32,292 nucleotides of DNA from a virus, in IMG/VR virus record IMGVR_UViG_3300021136_000035, positions 1 through 32,292 of that record. One strand, written 5' to 3'. Every line of letters begins with the position of its first letter. Position 1 is the first letter of the stretch. Below the pieces are notes generated by a model. It worked only from the letters and a program-made list of their open reading frames with translations, was not told where the DNA came from and ran no database searches. The position numbers and the translations under genes were made by a program. Shown piece by piece: positions 20,650 to 29,447 of the stretch.

Positions 20650-20905
20650 TTATCTCTCCGCACTTTGAGCATTTTTTGAAGAATGAACCGAAGCCGCACT
20701 TATGACAGGTGAAGCCAACTGTTGAAATGTGTTGAATAATTCCACTTGCGCTAGCGACTCCCAAGCCTTCATCTTTAAGTTTTTTAACAAGTTTAGGGTC
20801 TTTAATTTCAAGTAAACCATCCTTGCCAACAAACTTACTTTTTTTGCCGTACCGGGTATCAACTGAAATACTTGTCATACCCTTTGGTGGAATCATTTTT
20901 GTCAT
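20642..20905 (-). CDS. zinc-ribbon small protein in the head region, 87 aa
   Basis: The N-terminal half (MTKMIPPKGMTSISVDTRYG, then FVGKDGLLEIKD) resembles a short beta domain with a K-L-x-x-E-G-L-G-V pattern. The C-terminal C67-x2-C70...C79-x2-C82 is a zinc ribbon. Similar proteins follow the major capsid gene in actinophages; a head-completion or capsid-surface role is inferred from position only. Confidence 0.65.
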   Translation of the reverse strand: MTKMIPPKGMTSISVDTRYGKKSKFVGKDGLLEIKDPKLVKKLKDEGLGVASASGIIQHISTVGFTCHKCGFGSFFKKCSKCGEING

Positions 20906-20926
20906 TATTCGCCCTCTCTAATGAGA

Positions 20927-20952
20927 GAGAGCGCACCTTGCGATGCGCTCTC
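20927..20952 (-). other. perfect hairpin after the major capsid gene
   Basis: GAGAGCGCA (20927-20935) pairs perfectly with TGCGCTCTC (20944-20952) around an 8 nt loop. On the mRNA it begins 13 bases after the capsid stop. It is followed by TCTCATTAG, not a U run. Its placement parallels the hairpin after the major tail gene. Confidence 0.75.
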
Positions 20953-20965
20953 AATCGTGATGAAA

Positions 20966-22636
20966 CTAAGCAGCCTTGATACCAGAAACCGCGCCAGACC
21001 ATGATGGGCCGTAGGACACGAATGTTCCACGCCAGTAGGTTGATGCTTCGTTCTGTAACTGAATCTTAGGCCAGTTGAGGTATGTGTAATCCTGCACATT
21101 GACGGCAGCCCAGAGGTTTGAAACTTCTGAGTTTTCGAATGGAAGGACATACGACAAGATTGGTGCAACGCCCTGTGGAAGATAAGGGTGAACTGTTAGA
21201 TCAACAAGTTTTCCTGTTACTTCGTTATGGAGTGCGCCGATAACTGCACCGCCGACATAATCCCCGACATCATTTTGAGCAAGGTTTAGACGATAGTTAG
21301 CAGTTGAGCCATTTTTGATGGAATCTGAAAGTTGCTTACGATCAGCACCGTTTAAGAAAATCTCATCAGGGTTAGCAAGGTTGTTTGCATACATAGATGC
21401 AAAAGCAGTCTGGAATTCTACGCCCGGATTGCTTGTCGAGAATGATGCGTTAATGTTGTTGTTGTAACCTGACTGTGAACCAAGAACATAGCTCAAGATT
21501 CCGTCATAACCTGCGGTGTAGGCAGATGTATCAGCAGCGTGGTTAGAAGCAACATCGCCAGCAACCGCAAGAACACCCTGAAGGGTAAACTTTGTTGTTG
21601 CAGAACGGCCTTGGTAATACTTTGCAGTATCAGCAGGTTCAGAAGCACCAACGCCAGAGAATACTTTGTATCCAATTGCGCCTGAGATTGGAGTAGAAAC
21701 AACCACATCAATAACCTGAGTTGATCCATCTGGGGTTGCAGAAGCAACAGATGAAACAACAGAGTCACCGAATGAACCAGCATCGGAAGTTGCCTTGACC
21801 CATACCTTTGTGCCTAGTGAGATAGGTGTCTCACCTGTGGCAGCGGTACGAGCAGTTGCGGTAATTGTTGGAGCAGTAAGAGCGCCAGAGAATCCGTTTG
21901 CAACTGTTCCGCGACCCATCAAAAGCATACGCTCTTCAGCGAGCATAGATGAGTAAAGAAGTGTACGAGCAGATGTAGCGATCAAATCTTGGTATCCAAG
22001 ACCAGAATACTGAGCATCAAATGTTACATCATCAGACAATCCGAAAGAACTGTAAGCGAAGATCGCATCTGAAGCGGTATAAGAAATCTTAGGGCCGCGA
22101 TTGAGGTATAGAGGTTGAGCAGAACCAGTTACAGCAAAGTTGTTCTGTGTGGTTTCTGTAATACCGGGATGGATGTTCGCTGTGCCGGTAATGGCGTTAG
22201 AGAACCCTGTAATTTTCTTGATTCTGTGTGCAGTACCGACACCCTTAGAGCGTGGAAGTTTGTTACGCAATGGAGTTGGAACTGGAACGAGATACTTAGC
22301 AGGAGCCTCTAGGTCATAGGCGGCAAAAGATGAGCTAAGTGGTGTAGTAAGGCTGATGTCCTTACCAATATCTGCGGTCTGAGCAGCGAGAGCGTTGTTC
22401 AAAGATGCAACTGCATCGGCAGATAGTGACTTGTTAGAAAGCAATGCTGCGATCTGTTCTGATGCGCCAGTAGCTTTTGAGAAAGCCTGTGGAAGTCCTG
22501 CATCAACTTTTTGCTTGAACATTGGGTCAGTATTAGGGTTTGATGTTGCGCTCTTTAGGGCGGTATCAAAAGCCTCTGACTTTACTGCCAAGTCTTTTGG
22601 CGAAGAATCGCCAAACATTTCTTGGGCTGTTGCCAT
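20966..22636 (-). CDS. major capsid protein with inserted beta domain (556 aa)
   Basis: HK97-type capsid gene by position (after protease/scaffold) and sequence. The N-terminal ~95 residues are helical (delta-like scaffolding segment: EMFGDSSPKDLAVKSEAFD, then ADAVASLNNALAAQ). A core follows with VPVPTPLRNKLPRSKGVGTAHRIKKITGF, then ERMLLMGRG and a C-terminal P-domain-like region (DYTYLNWPKIQLQNEASTYWRGTFVSYGPSW). Residues about 253-368 form a Thr/Ala/Val-rich insertion (APTITATARTAATGE, then VWVKATSDAGSFGDSVVSS... YKVFSG) resembling an FnIII/Ig-like domain exposed on the capsid surface. AAAAGGAAA precedes the ATG. Confidence 0.88.
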   Translation of the reverse strand: MATAQEMFGDSSPKDLAVKSEAFDTALKSATSNPNTDPMFKQKVDAGLPQAFSKATGASEQIAALLSNKSLSADAVASLNNALAAQTADIGKDISLTTPLSSSFAAYDLEAPAKYLVPVPTPLRNKLPRSKGVGTAHRIKKITGFSNAITGTANIHPGITETTQNNFAVTGSAQPLYLNRGPKISYTASDAIFAYSSFGLSDDVTFDAQYSGLGYQDLIATSARTLLYSSMLAEERMLLMGRGTVANGFSGALTAPTITATARTAATGETPISLGTKVWVKATSDAGSFGDSVVSSVASATPDGSTQVIDVVVSTPISGAIGYKVFSGVGASEPADTAKYYQGRSATTKFTLQGVLAVAGDVASNHAADTSAYTAGYDGILSYVLGSQSGYNNNINASFSTSNPGVEFQTAFASMYANNLANPDEIFLNGADRKQLSDSIKNGSTANYRLNLAQNDVGDYVGGAVIGALHNEVTGKLVDLTVHPYLPQGVAPILSYVLPFENSEVSNLWAAVNVQDYTYLNWPKIQLQNEASTYWRGTFVSYGPSWSGAVSGIKAA

Positions 22637-22656
22637 TTATTTTATTTCCTTTTCGT

Positions 22657-24129
22657 TTAGAGTGTTTTGCCAGAGAATCCGGCAGCGTTCATTTCGTCTG
22701 CTGCTAATTCAAGATAACCCTTAGCAAGAATTGGATCAGTCGAAGCATCTGCTTTAGCTTTGAGAGTCAAAGCCTTAACAATATGCGCGTTCTGAGTTTC
22801 CATTGATAATTTTGTTGCGGTGCGCTTTGGCCCACCTGCAACTGTTTTTTCCAACGCCGTTGCTAGTTCAGTTTCAAGACTTAAAGCCTTTTCAACCGCT
22901 GAATCTAAATCAGCAACTAAAGTAGCTTTCTCTGCTTCAAACTTATCCATAGCACTCTTAACGGCTTCTGCGACAAGAGTTTTTAGACCCTCATCTTCTG
23001 AGGTTTCAGCCTCAGAAACTTCTGGTGTTTGTTCTGCAATTGCTTCTGCAATTAAGGCAGTAGCATCAACAGTTGAATCTGCTTCGACAGACTTTTCTGT
23101 GCCAAGATCAATCATTTCGGCGGTAGTTACATCGGTGCGACCATGAGCATCGCCGGGTGTATCGCATCCGCACTCTAAGCATTTAACAGATTTTTCTTTC
23201 ATGGTGTCTGTATGACCAGCACACATTTTTGAGTCGCAACCCTTACATGATTTGCAACCAGCACAATCGCAACCAGCGGTTGAATCGGCTTCTTTAACTG
23301 TTTCTGCCTCGGCAGAAAGTTCAATATCTGACATAGGTGCTGCTTCTCCTTCTTGAACTTCGCCTTGATACCAAGCCATAAGGTGATTAGCAACCTCAAT
23401 AAGTTGGTTAAGCGAATAGGTTTCATCACTTGAAGCAGCCATCTCGCCAGCCTCAACAATAATAAGTTGAGCAATAGCGCGGCGAGCCGCATCAAATGAA
23501 TCTTGATCAAATTTCACGGTGTCGCTTGTCAAAGACTTAGCCAATTCCGTGATTTGCTTAATTGTTTCCATCTTTGACCCTTTCTCGGTCTTGATATTCT
23601 TAAACACTTCGCTAGGCAAGGGAGCTTTGAATTCGTGCATTTCCTCAACCCGAACAAGAGTGCTTTCTCCATCAACCGATTTAGCCAAAATCAACTTAGC
23701 GTTGGGATTGGAAGGGCGATCTACTAGAGAAACTTCGATAATTGAACCGTCAATGATTCGACCATTAACGGCTTTGGTGTCGCGTACTACGCGAGGTGCT
23801 TTGATGCCTACTGAGAATCCGCGATAAACTTGAGTCTGAACTTTTTTAACTGCCAATGGATCAACAACATGAACACCAATAATATGTTTGCCGTTCTTAT
23901 TTTCATATTCTTTTGCTACTCCTGCTGCGTTAGGGCCATGCATTTCACGAACATTTCCACCGGATGTAAACCAATCTGGCATAGCCTTTTCAAGCCAAGC
24001 AGGATCGCAAATTTGCTGATCAAGGTCTAGTGAGTCATCTGTAGCGTTGCCATAGACCATAAGCGTTCCATCTTCATTCTCGTCATATTTGAGAATAGTG
24101 GCATAAGCGGTAGTAAAGTCTTTTTCCAT
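22657..24129 (-). CDS. capsid maturation protease fused to scaffold, with Cys-rich insert (490 aa)
   Basis: The N-terminal ~150 residues are a prohead protease of the XkdF/S78-like type. REMHGPNAAGVA has the catalytic His64, VYRGFSVGIKAP the nucleophile Ser106, and GRIIDGSIIEVSLVDRPSNPNA the conserved strand. The remaining ~340 residues are an acidic, helical scaffolding region (for example ETSEDEGLKTLVAEAVKSAM, then EKALSLETELATALEK), as in self-processing protease-scaffold fusions. The middle has a Cys-dense stretch (287-322: CDCAGCKSCKGCDSKMC, then CLECGCD), nine Cys in about 36 residues, unusual for a scaffold. AAGGAG ribosome site. It precedes the capsid gene as expected. Confidence 0.85.
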   Translation of the reverse strand: MEKDFTTAYATILKYDENEDGTLMVYGNATDDSLDLDQQICDPAWLEKAMPDWFTSGGNVREMHGPNAAGVAKEYENKNGKHIIGVHVVDPLAVKKVQTQVYRGFSVGIKAPRVVRDTKAVNGRIIDGSIIEVSLVDRPSNPNAKLILAKSVDGESTLVRVEEMHEFKAPLPSEVFKNIKTEKGSKMETIKQITELAKSLTSDTVKFDQDSFDAARRAIAQLIIVEAGEMAASSDETYSLNQLIEVANHLMAWYQGEVQEGEAAPMSDIELSAEAETVKEADSTAGCDCAGCKSCKGCDSKMCAGHTDTMKEKSVKCLECGCDTPGDAHGRTDVTTAEMIDLGTEKSVEADSTVDATALIAEAIAEQTPEVSEAETSEDEGLKTLVAEAVKSAMDKFEAEKATLVADLDSAVEKALSLETELATALEKTVAGGPKRTATKLSMETQNAHIVKALTLKAKADASTDPILAKGYLELAADEMNAAGFSGKTL

Positions 24130-24139
24130 GTGTATCTCC

Positions 24140-24421
24140 TTAAACCGATGCGGTTACTACAACAAGTCCTGCGCCAGTACCAGCAACAGATATGGCGTAA
24201 ATTTGATCTCCACCATTGCACCAAAGCTGACGGCTTGCATTTGCGGCAAGTTTGATTCCCTGAGTTGCTCCTGTTGCGGTAATACCAGCATCACCAATCC
24301 AAATAGCGGCGGTATCAAGATTGTCAATATAAACGGGAACATTCTGACGGTTTCCTGCTGGAACAGTAAAGACAATTTGAGCAGTTGTGCCTACTGTGTT
24401 ATTGGCTTGGATTAGTGCCAT
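24140..24421 (-). CDS. small beta-rich virion protein, possible capsid decoration (93 aa)
   Basis: MALIQANNTVGTTAQIVFTVPAGNRQNVPVYIDNLDTAAIWIGDAG... is all-beta, ending Y-A-I-S-V-A-G-T-G-A-G-L-V-V-V-T-A-S-V. This pattern is common in small surface or decoration proteins of phage heads. It lies between the Mu-F-like gene and the protease. TAGGAG ribosome site. Role not proven. Confidence 0.62.
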   Translation of the reverse strand: MALIQANNTVGTTAQIVFTVPAGNRQNVPVYIDNLDTAAIWIGDAGITATGATQGIKLAANASRQLWCNGGDQIYAISVAGTGAGLVVVTASV

Positions 24422-24431
24422 TGTTTTTCTC

Positions 24432-25217
24432 CTAGAGGTTTGAGGTATCTACATAAGGTGCAAGATCGCACATACAATTTGGGTGAGCAGGTGGCTCGGT
24501 ATCCCCTGTTGGGAAAGTTTCATCAATGCCGATAGGGGAAGCATCGGCGTTTTCTTTACAATCATCGCAACCCTCTGCGACTAACCATTCAACTTGAGTA
24601 ACCCCTGAATCTTGATAAAGGTTTCGAGAGGCAACAGATACGGCTCGGCTCATTTCGGTTTGAGCAATAATAAGAGCTTGTTGAGGATCGTTAATAACTT
24701 GATCTACCATAATTGAAACTTCTTTAGGCGTAGTACCTGATTCAAGGGCTTTGCTTAAAACAGTTCCAATGCGGTCAAGTTTTGTATTGCTTACGCCATC
24801 AATTACTAAACCTCTGCGATCTAGTAAACTTTGCAATCCACCCGAAGGTTTAATTAAAGCGGAAGCGGATTCATTACCGGGCTTCCAAGTTGCCCAATCT
24901 GTAACTGGCGCAATTGTTGGGCTGATAGTAATTGATTTGTCAATTTGTCCAATGAGAAGGGTTTGCGCTACTGCCTGACCTAATACCCATCCATCGGCAT
25001 ATAAAGGCTTTAGAGAGGCAATTAAGGCCGTTTTATCGGGTGTTATATGGGTGTTAGCCCAATCACGGGATTGCTGAGTTGTTACTTCTGTCTGCCCTAA
25101 ATGAGCCGCAAAAAAAGTAGCAACAATGTCATCTGCGTTAAACGCCCTTTTGAATCCTTTTTGAATTTGGTCAGCGTGTTTTGCAGCAAGGCGGATAGTC
25201 GTGCCATGCCATTCCAT
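24432..25217 (-). CDS. Mu gpF-like head morphogenesis / minor capsid protein
   Basis: 261 aa. The C-terminal region IAQTEMSRAVSVASRNLYQD, GVTQVEWLVAEGCDDCKENA and ETFPTGDTEPPAHPNCMCDLAPY is the signature of the SPP1 gp7/Mu gpF family (A-x-T-E-x-S-R, W-x-x-x-G-C-x-x-C, P-P-x-H-P-N-C-x-C). Such minor proteins assemble on the portal in the procapsid and can affect DNA ejection. It overlaps the portal stop by one base (TAATG). Confidence 0.88.
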   Translation of the reverse strand: MEWHGTTIRLAAKHADQIQKGFKRAFNADDIVATFFAAHLGQTEVTTQQSRDWANTHITPDKTALIASLKPLYADGWVLGQAVAQTLLIGQIDKSITISPTIAPVTDWATWKPGNESASALIKPSGGLQSLLDRRGLVIDGVSNTKLDRIGTVLSKALESGTTPKEVSIMVDQVINDPQQALIIAQTEMSRAVSVASRNLYQDSGVTQVEWLVAEGCDDCKENADASPIGIDETFPTGDTEPPAHPNCMCDLAPYVDTSNL

Positions 25218-27004
25218 TACAACCCCAAATAGCGTTCGGCGTACCAGCGAGCGCCGTCAATATCTTTGGCATCAATGAACTTATTAAGAACCTCGGCATA
25301 AGATTTTTCTAAATGCTCAAAGTTAAAAGAACGATCAGGTGTAACTCTGTTAATCCAACGAACAAATTTAGCAACTTCTTGTTGGGCAGGAGTAGCAGGA
25401 GTTTCGGCAGGAGTTTCAACAGGTTCTTCTATTTCATTGCCGTTTTCATCAAGATTAGTTCCAGCGGCAACCATTCCATCTGGGCCAAATAGATAAACAG
25501 ATTGTCCGGCTACAAAAATAGGCATATCGGCTTCAGGTGTATCAAGAAGTGGCATACCGCGAGAGGCGCGATCTTCATTTAAACTATTTCCACCGTTACG
25601 AATTCTAAGATCGTCACGCTTTGCTTTTTCTTCATTATCTGTTTGATCGCTAGGCGCTAAACGAAATTCTAGTTCGCGTGGCATACCTAACCAACGATAA
25701 GAAAGGGCTGAAAGTTGTTGTGAAAGCCATTTAGCCGTAGGAATAATTCCAATTGCTTCTGCGGCTTCTTTCTCGCCTTGTTGATGTCCTGAACCGCCTA
25801 GTCCTGCCTTAGAAGAATATCCAAGTTCGGTAGGAAGAACGCCAAAATGTCCGGTAATTGAAGTAATGAGGTAATCATCTAAACGATCTGAAAATTTCTC
25901 ACTATAGCCTTCTTCAAATTTAAGTTGTCCACCCGGAACAAGAAGGCGCATACGATTTCTTTGCTCAGTCTGTCCTGATAGATCATCGTTGTAAATAGCT
26001 TCATAGGCGCGAATTTGATCGGGAGTCATTGTTGCCGACTCTGGCAATTCCATCCAAGATTTAGGCATTACGCCATCAGTAAATTCAGCCTTAATCCATT
26101 GTTGGCGGCGAAGATAAATATCTGCCATAGGTAAAGCGCGTTCAACCGGTGAGTATCCCCAAATTGAGTTAGCCCTACGATTGCGAACTAAGTAGGCAAG
26201 TTCATCGCTACTAAATTCTCCATCGGCTGCTTCATCATCTACGGTTGCATGAAATTCAGAGCGTGGGAATCCAAAAAGAATCTGTTGATAAGCAGGGCCA
26301 ACTGAAGGATCAGGGCGCATACCGCGATCATCTAAAAGAGGCTTGATAGTTGAACCATCAAGAATCTGCAAACCACGAATTTCGCCATTAGCCTTCATTT
26401 GAGGCCAAATAGCGAGCGCATCGAGAACATCTATTTCTTCGATTGCCATTCCTAGCCAATCGGCAAAAGTTAAACCATTATGAGGATCAGGAGTTTCCCA
26501 AAATGCGCGAAGGCGAGCAATCTCAGGAGCAAACTTTTCACGGGCATCTGCCATAGCACGAAGGTGATTACCGCCAGACTCGGCAATAATTCTTTCACTA
26601 GCTGAATCTGAAAGAACAATATCCCAATCAAGCCCAACAAGTTTAGCCTTACGAACTTCAACACAACGGCGCAATATGTCAATTTGATCTGCTGCTACTC
26701 GCAAAGTTTTGAACGGTACAAGGCGATTTTCAAAGAGGTTGATGTTTTGAGCAACAAGGAATTCATAACGGCGCGGATCAGCCCGGTTATTAGCCCCAAG
26801 TGGGTTAATCGCATTAGGAAATAGTGGAATTGCGGCAGGAAATGGGTTATTGCCAAGAATCGGATCACGATACATTGGATCAGCGTTATAGTGTTGAGTA
26901 TCGGTGCTGGTAAGAGCATTGACATTCATGGGAGTAGCAGTAGGCGCTGGCGCTTTAGTAATCTGTTCCGCTACTTTAGCGGCAAGGCGATCTAATAAGC
27001 CCAT
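25217..27004 (-). CDS. portal protein
   Basis: 595 aa, a large head gene immediately before the Mu-F-like protein. Motifs typical of SPP1/HK97-type portals are visible: VVEVRK/VAQNINLFENRLVPFKTLRVAADQIDILRRCVEVRK in the wing/crown region, a DDLSGQTEQRNRMRLLVPGG-LKFEEGYSEKFSDRLDDYL portal-core pattern, and a C-terminal disordered tail (PVETPAETPATPAQQEVAKFV) ending in a helix. CAAAGGAG ribosome site. It would form the dodecameric DNA channel. No terminase gene precedes it here; a glycan-type cassette does. Confidence 0.88.
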   Translation of the reverse strand: MGLLDRLAAKVAEQITKAPAPTATPMNVNALTSTDTQHYNADPMYRDPILGNNPFPAAIPLFPNAINPLGANNRADPRRYEFLVAQNINLFENRLVPFKTLRVAADQIDILRRCVEVRKAKLVGLDWDIVLSDSASERIIAESGGNHLRAMADAREKFAPEIARLRAFWETPDPHNGLTFADWLGMAIEEIDVLDALAIWPQMKANGEIRGLQILDGSTIKPLLDDRGMRPDPSVGPAYQQILFGFPRSEFHATVDDEAADGEFSSDELAYLVRNRRANSIWGYSPVERALPMADIYLRRQQWIKAEFTDGVMPKSWMELPESATMTPDQIRAYEAIYNDDLSGQTEQRNRMRLLVPGGQLKFEEGYSEKFSDRLDDYLITSITGHFGVLPTELGYSSKAGLGGSGHQQGEKEAAEAIGIIPTAKWLSQQLSALSYRWLGMPRELEFRLAPSDQTDNEEKAKRDDLRIRNGGNSLNEDRASRGMPLLDTPEADMPIFVAGQSVYLFGPDGMVAAGTNLDENGNEIEEPVETPAETPATPAQQEVAKFVRWINRVTPDRSFNFEHLEKSYAEVLNKFIDAKDIDGARWYAERYLGL

Positions 27005-27017
27005 TCGTTCTCCTTTG

Positions 27018-27674
27018 TCATTTAACCCAAATCATTCCGACATCGGCTGTCGGTCTAAGTTTGTTTCTTTTCCAGCCATCTGATTCCCAAGCATTAGCGT
27101 TCTTGTCTCGCCAAGCCCATAAATCTTGATCTATTGGATACCAGTCAGTAGGTTGATCTAAGTGCGGTTCAATAAATTGCGGTGCAACCTCGGTATATCC
27201 AAGATTGCGCAAATAATCTAATTGCTTTTGGTGTTCGTCTATTGTTGCCTGAGTCCACTCAAAAGCAATCATGCCCATCTTGCGAGTCATGCCATTAAAT
27301 ACTGACCATTCAGCGCCTTCAACATCTATCTTGATGAGATCAGGTTCGCCGTATATCTTGGCAAGGGTATCTACCGTGATTGTTGTAGCGTGAATAATTC
27401 TAAAAGGTTTGCCATTGTAAGGCATGTTTGGAGAAGTAAGCCAATCCTTGTTTAAGGTGCTTAACCCATCTTCTTGCGCTTCATAAAACTCAACGCGCTG
27501 GTAATCTTTATCGGATACGGCGTATTTAAGCGGTGTAACTTTTGGATTGTAAATAAAATTTTTGACTAACTCCGCATAAACCCGTGAAGGTTCTACGGCT
27601 ACTACACTATAACCAAGCGCAACTCCAACAACCGTAGCATCTCCCCGGTTAGCTCCTATATCAAATAGTAGCAA
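27018..27674 (-). CDS. FkbM-family SAM-dependent methyltransferase
   Basis: 218 aa beginning with the SAM-binding motif FDIGANRGD (residues 4-12), then VVAVEPS, a DGLSTLNKDW loop, and DLIKIDVEGAE (112-122), the hallmarks of the FkbM family. Family members O-methylate sugars or polyketides, often in glycan biosynthesis clusters. The TTG start (27674) overlaps the TPR gene by 14 bases and leaves almost no residues ahead of motif I, so the protein has a minimal N terminus. Its location within phage head genes is unusual. Substrate unknown; a virion glycan or host surface glycan is plausible. Confidence 0.88.
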   Translation of the reverse strand: MLLFDIGANRGDATVVGVALGYSVVAVEPSRVYAELVKNFIYNPKVTPLKYAVSDKDYQRVEFYEAQEDGLSTLNKDWLTSPNMPYNGKPFRIIHATTITVDTLAKIYGEPDLIKIDVEGAEWSVFNGMTRKMGMIAFEWTQATIDEHQKQLDYLRNLGYTEVAPQFIEPHLDQPTDWYPIDQDLWAWRDKNANAWESDGWKRNKLRPTADVGMIWVK

Positions 27675-28203
27675 GGTTGCGCTCTATTGATTGCCTATAT
27701 TCAGGCGTAAGATCAAGTTGAAGCAATTGTTGAAATAACAATCTAGATTCTTCAGCGCGACCTATCCACCAACCAGAAACGGCTTTTTCAAAGTTAAGGC
27801 AATAACTATTAAACTCGCAATCAACGGGCAAATCGTTAAGCGGTTGTTGATGCAATCCGATCTTGGCAAATGTATAACACTCTTGCCAATTACCTTGCCG
27901 TTCGTGAAAGCGTGACATCCAAAAATACGCTTCAGGGCGATAAGGCAAATAAGCAATAGCCTGAAGGATGCAATTAGAAACTGTGTGTAATCTGTCGTTT
28001 TGATCGTTAAAACATTTGGCAAGTTTTAGAAGTGATGCGTAAACAAGGGTTGGATGCGTGTCCTTGCCGTATTCAGCCGTTCTTAAATAAAACCCTACTG
28101 CGCTCGCTATCTGATCTGCTTTTTCATATTGAACCGCAACATTAAAATTTAATTGGGGGTCAAATGGGTCTTTAGATAAAGCATAAATAAATTCATCAAG
28201 CAT
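27661..28203 (-). CDS. TPR-repeat helical protein, 180 aa
   Basis: Repeated helix-turn-helix pairs with TPR-like spacing of Ala, Tyr and Pro: NVAVQYEKADQIASAVGFYL, LVYASLLKLAKCFNDQND, PYRPEAYFWMSRFHERQGNW, ECYTFAKIGLHQQ. No enzyme domain is visible, so it is probably a scaffold or adaptor for a neighbouring sugar-modifying enzyme. Such TPR proteins often accompany glycosyltransferase genes in phage and host glycan clusters. I chose the ATG at 28203 over a TTG two codons earlier. It overlaps the glycosidase-like gene stop by 8 bases. Confidence 0.7.
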   Translation of the reverse strand: MLDEFIYALSKDPFDPQLNFNVAVQYEKADQIASAVGFYLRTAEYGKDTHPTLVYASLLKLAKCFNDQNDRLHTVSNCILQAIAYLPYRPEAYFWMSRFHERQGNWQECYTFAKIGLHQQPLNDLPVDCEFNSYCLNFEKAVSGWWIGRAEESRLLFQQLLQLDLTPEYRQSIERNLATI

Positions 28204-29167
28204 CAAGCGCCTCCGCTATTAAGTCCTCAATAATAACGCGTGGCGTACATAACACAAATGCAGCGTTATCTGCTACAGCAAAACTTACAAGCAGATCGCC
28301 TTTGTATTCGGCAATTCCTACACAAAACTCAATTCTAAAATCTAAGAATGAAAACTCTTTGGATAGCCCGACAAGGTTTAACTGATCATCATAAACACAA
28401 AGTCTATGGCGGTATATGCCATCTTTTTGATTGAGGTAATTCTTAAATAGATCAACTTCATGGGTTATCGCAATGTAGCAATTGCCCCATCTAATGAGCT
28501 GAGAGCCACCGCGCTGATCTTTAGGCGGTTGAACTCCTTGTCGAACGCTGATTTGATTGGTCTGTGTTCCGTCAAATTCAACAATTTCAACAGGGCTATT
28601 CCATTTAACAAAGTGATAAGGGCGATCAAGAATCGGCATCCAGTTCTTCTCGCAGTACGAGTTATCCGGCGCTGGCGCAGGGATTCGCTTGCGATCAACT
28701 TCCTTAGCAATCCAGTTTTCTTTATCTAACTCGATTTTGCTTAACTCCATGCGGCCTACGCCGTTAGTTGTAGTATCACGCCGAACGCCTATGAGGTAAT
28801 AATCATCCCAATAAACAAGGCGAGCATCTTCTAACCCTACAAACTCCCAAATAGGTTCATGAAGTTTAAGCATTTCAACTTTAACGCAATCAGTAATTTT
28901 AAGATTGCTATTAAGCCGTACTAAGTAATTTTCTGTAACTAATCGCTGATCTTTTTCAGGATGCAAATAAGCAAGTGGCCCCCAGCGAGAGGGGAATTGC
29001 TGATTGTTCTCTGAGTGATAAAGAATATAATTCACGCATCGAACATTTACAAGAATGTCACCATCACGATCTATAAAGATCGAAGGATTCATACCGCCAA
29101 AGGTATGAGGTATTGCTATTGGGGCTAACTTGCCACCTTGTCCAACCGCCTTTTGGACTAAGTTCAT
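28196..29167 (-). CDS. GH130-like beta-propeller protein
   Basis: 323 aa with the repeating pattern of a five-bladed propeller of the GH130/GH43-like superfamily: MNPSIFIDRDGDILVNVRCVNY, FVGLEDARLVYW (111-120, the G-x-E-D-x-R motif), YLIGVRRDTT, NWMPILDRPYHFVKWNSPVEIVEF, RGGSQLIRWGNCYIAITHEV and SFLDFRIEFCVGIAEY. GH130 enzymes are mannoside phosphorylases; whether the catalytic acid is present needs a structure alignment. With the TPR and FkbM genes downstream it forms a glycan-type cassette inserted between fibre and portal genes. Confidence 0.72.
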   Translation of the reverse strand: MNLVQKAVGQGGKLAPIAIPHTFGGMNPSIFIDRDGDILVNVRCVNYILYHSENNQQFPSRWGPLAYLHPEKDQRLVTENYLVRLNSNLKITDCVKVEMLKLHEPIWEFVGLEDARLVYWDDYYLIGVRRDTTTNGVGRMELSKIELDKENWIAKEVDRKRIPAPAPDNSYCEKNWMPILDRPYHFVKWNSPVEIVEFDGTQTNQISVRQGVQPPKDQRGGSQLIRWGNCYIAITHEVDLFKNYLNQKDGIYRHRLCVYDDQLNLVGLSKEFSFLDFRIEFCVGIAEYKGDLLVSFAVADNAAFVLCTPRVIIEDLIAEALDA

Positions 29168-29210
29168 TCGCCGATCTTAGCAGGTACTAACTTTCTGTGG
29201 AGTGTGCTAG

Positions 29211-29447
29211 TTAGGCTTGTGGGGCTACCTGAGCCGCAACAATCGCTGCTTGAAATATGGCTATATCATTTGAAAATTGAGAAGCATAATCTTTGTCGCA
29301 AATTATCGCTAAATGCTCAGCATTGCGCTTCAAGGATTCTTTAGCATCTGAATCTAACGAGCCTGATGCAAGGATGTTATTGATTACATCAACGCTTGCG
29401 TGAGCATATTGAATATGCTGAGCGGGGGTAATTTCAATTATTTCCAT
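29211..29447 (-). CDS. hypothetical protein, 78 aa, next to fibre
   Basis: Helical, acidic protein (MEIIEITPAQHIQYAHASVDVINNILASGSLDSDAKESLKR...). No known family is recognised. It overlaps the fibre gene's end by 14 bases, which is typical for a fibre assembly chaperone, but this is inference from position. Confidence 0.6.
   Translation of the reverse strand: MEIIEITPAQHIQYAHASVDVINNILASGSLDSDAKESLKRNAEHLAIICDKDYASQFSNDIAIFQAAIVAAQVAPQA

Noticed and set aside
29168-29210. CTAACT...AGTTAG inverted repeat upstream of the glycosidase-like gene, considered as terminator
   Set aside because: Short arms, large loop and no U tract.
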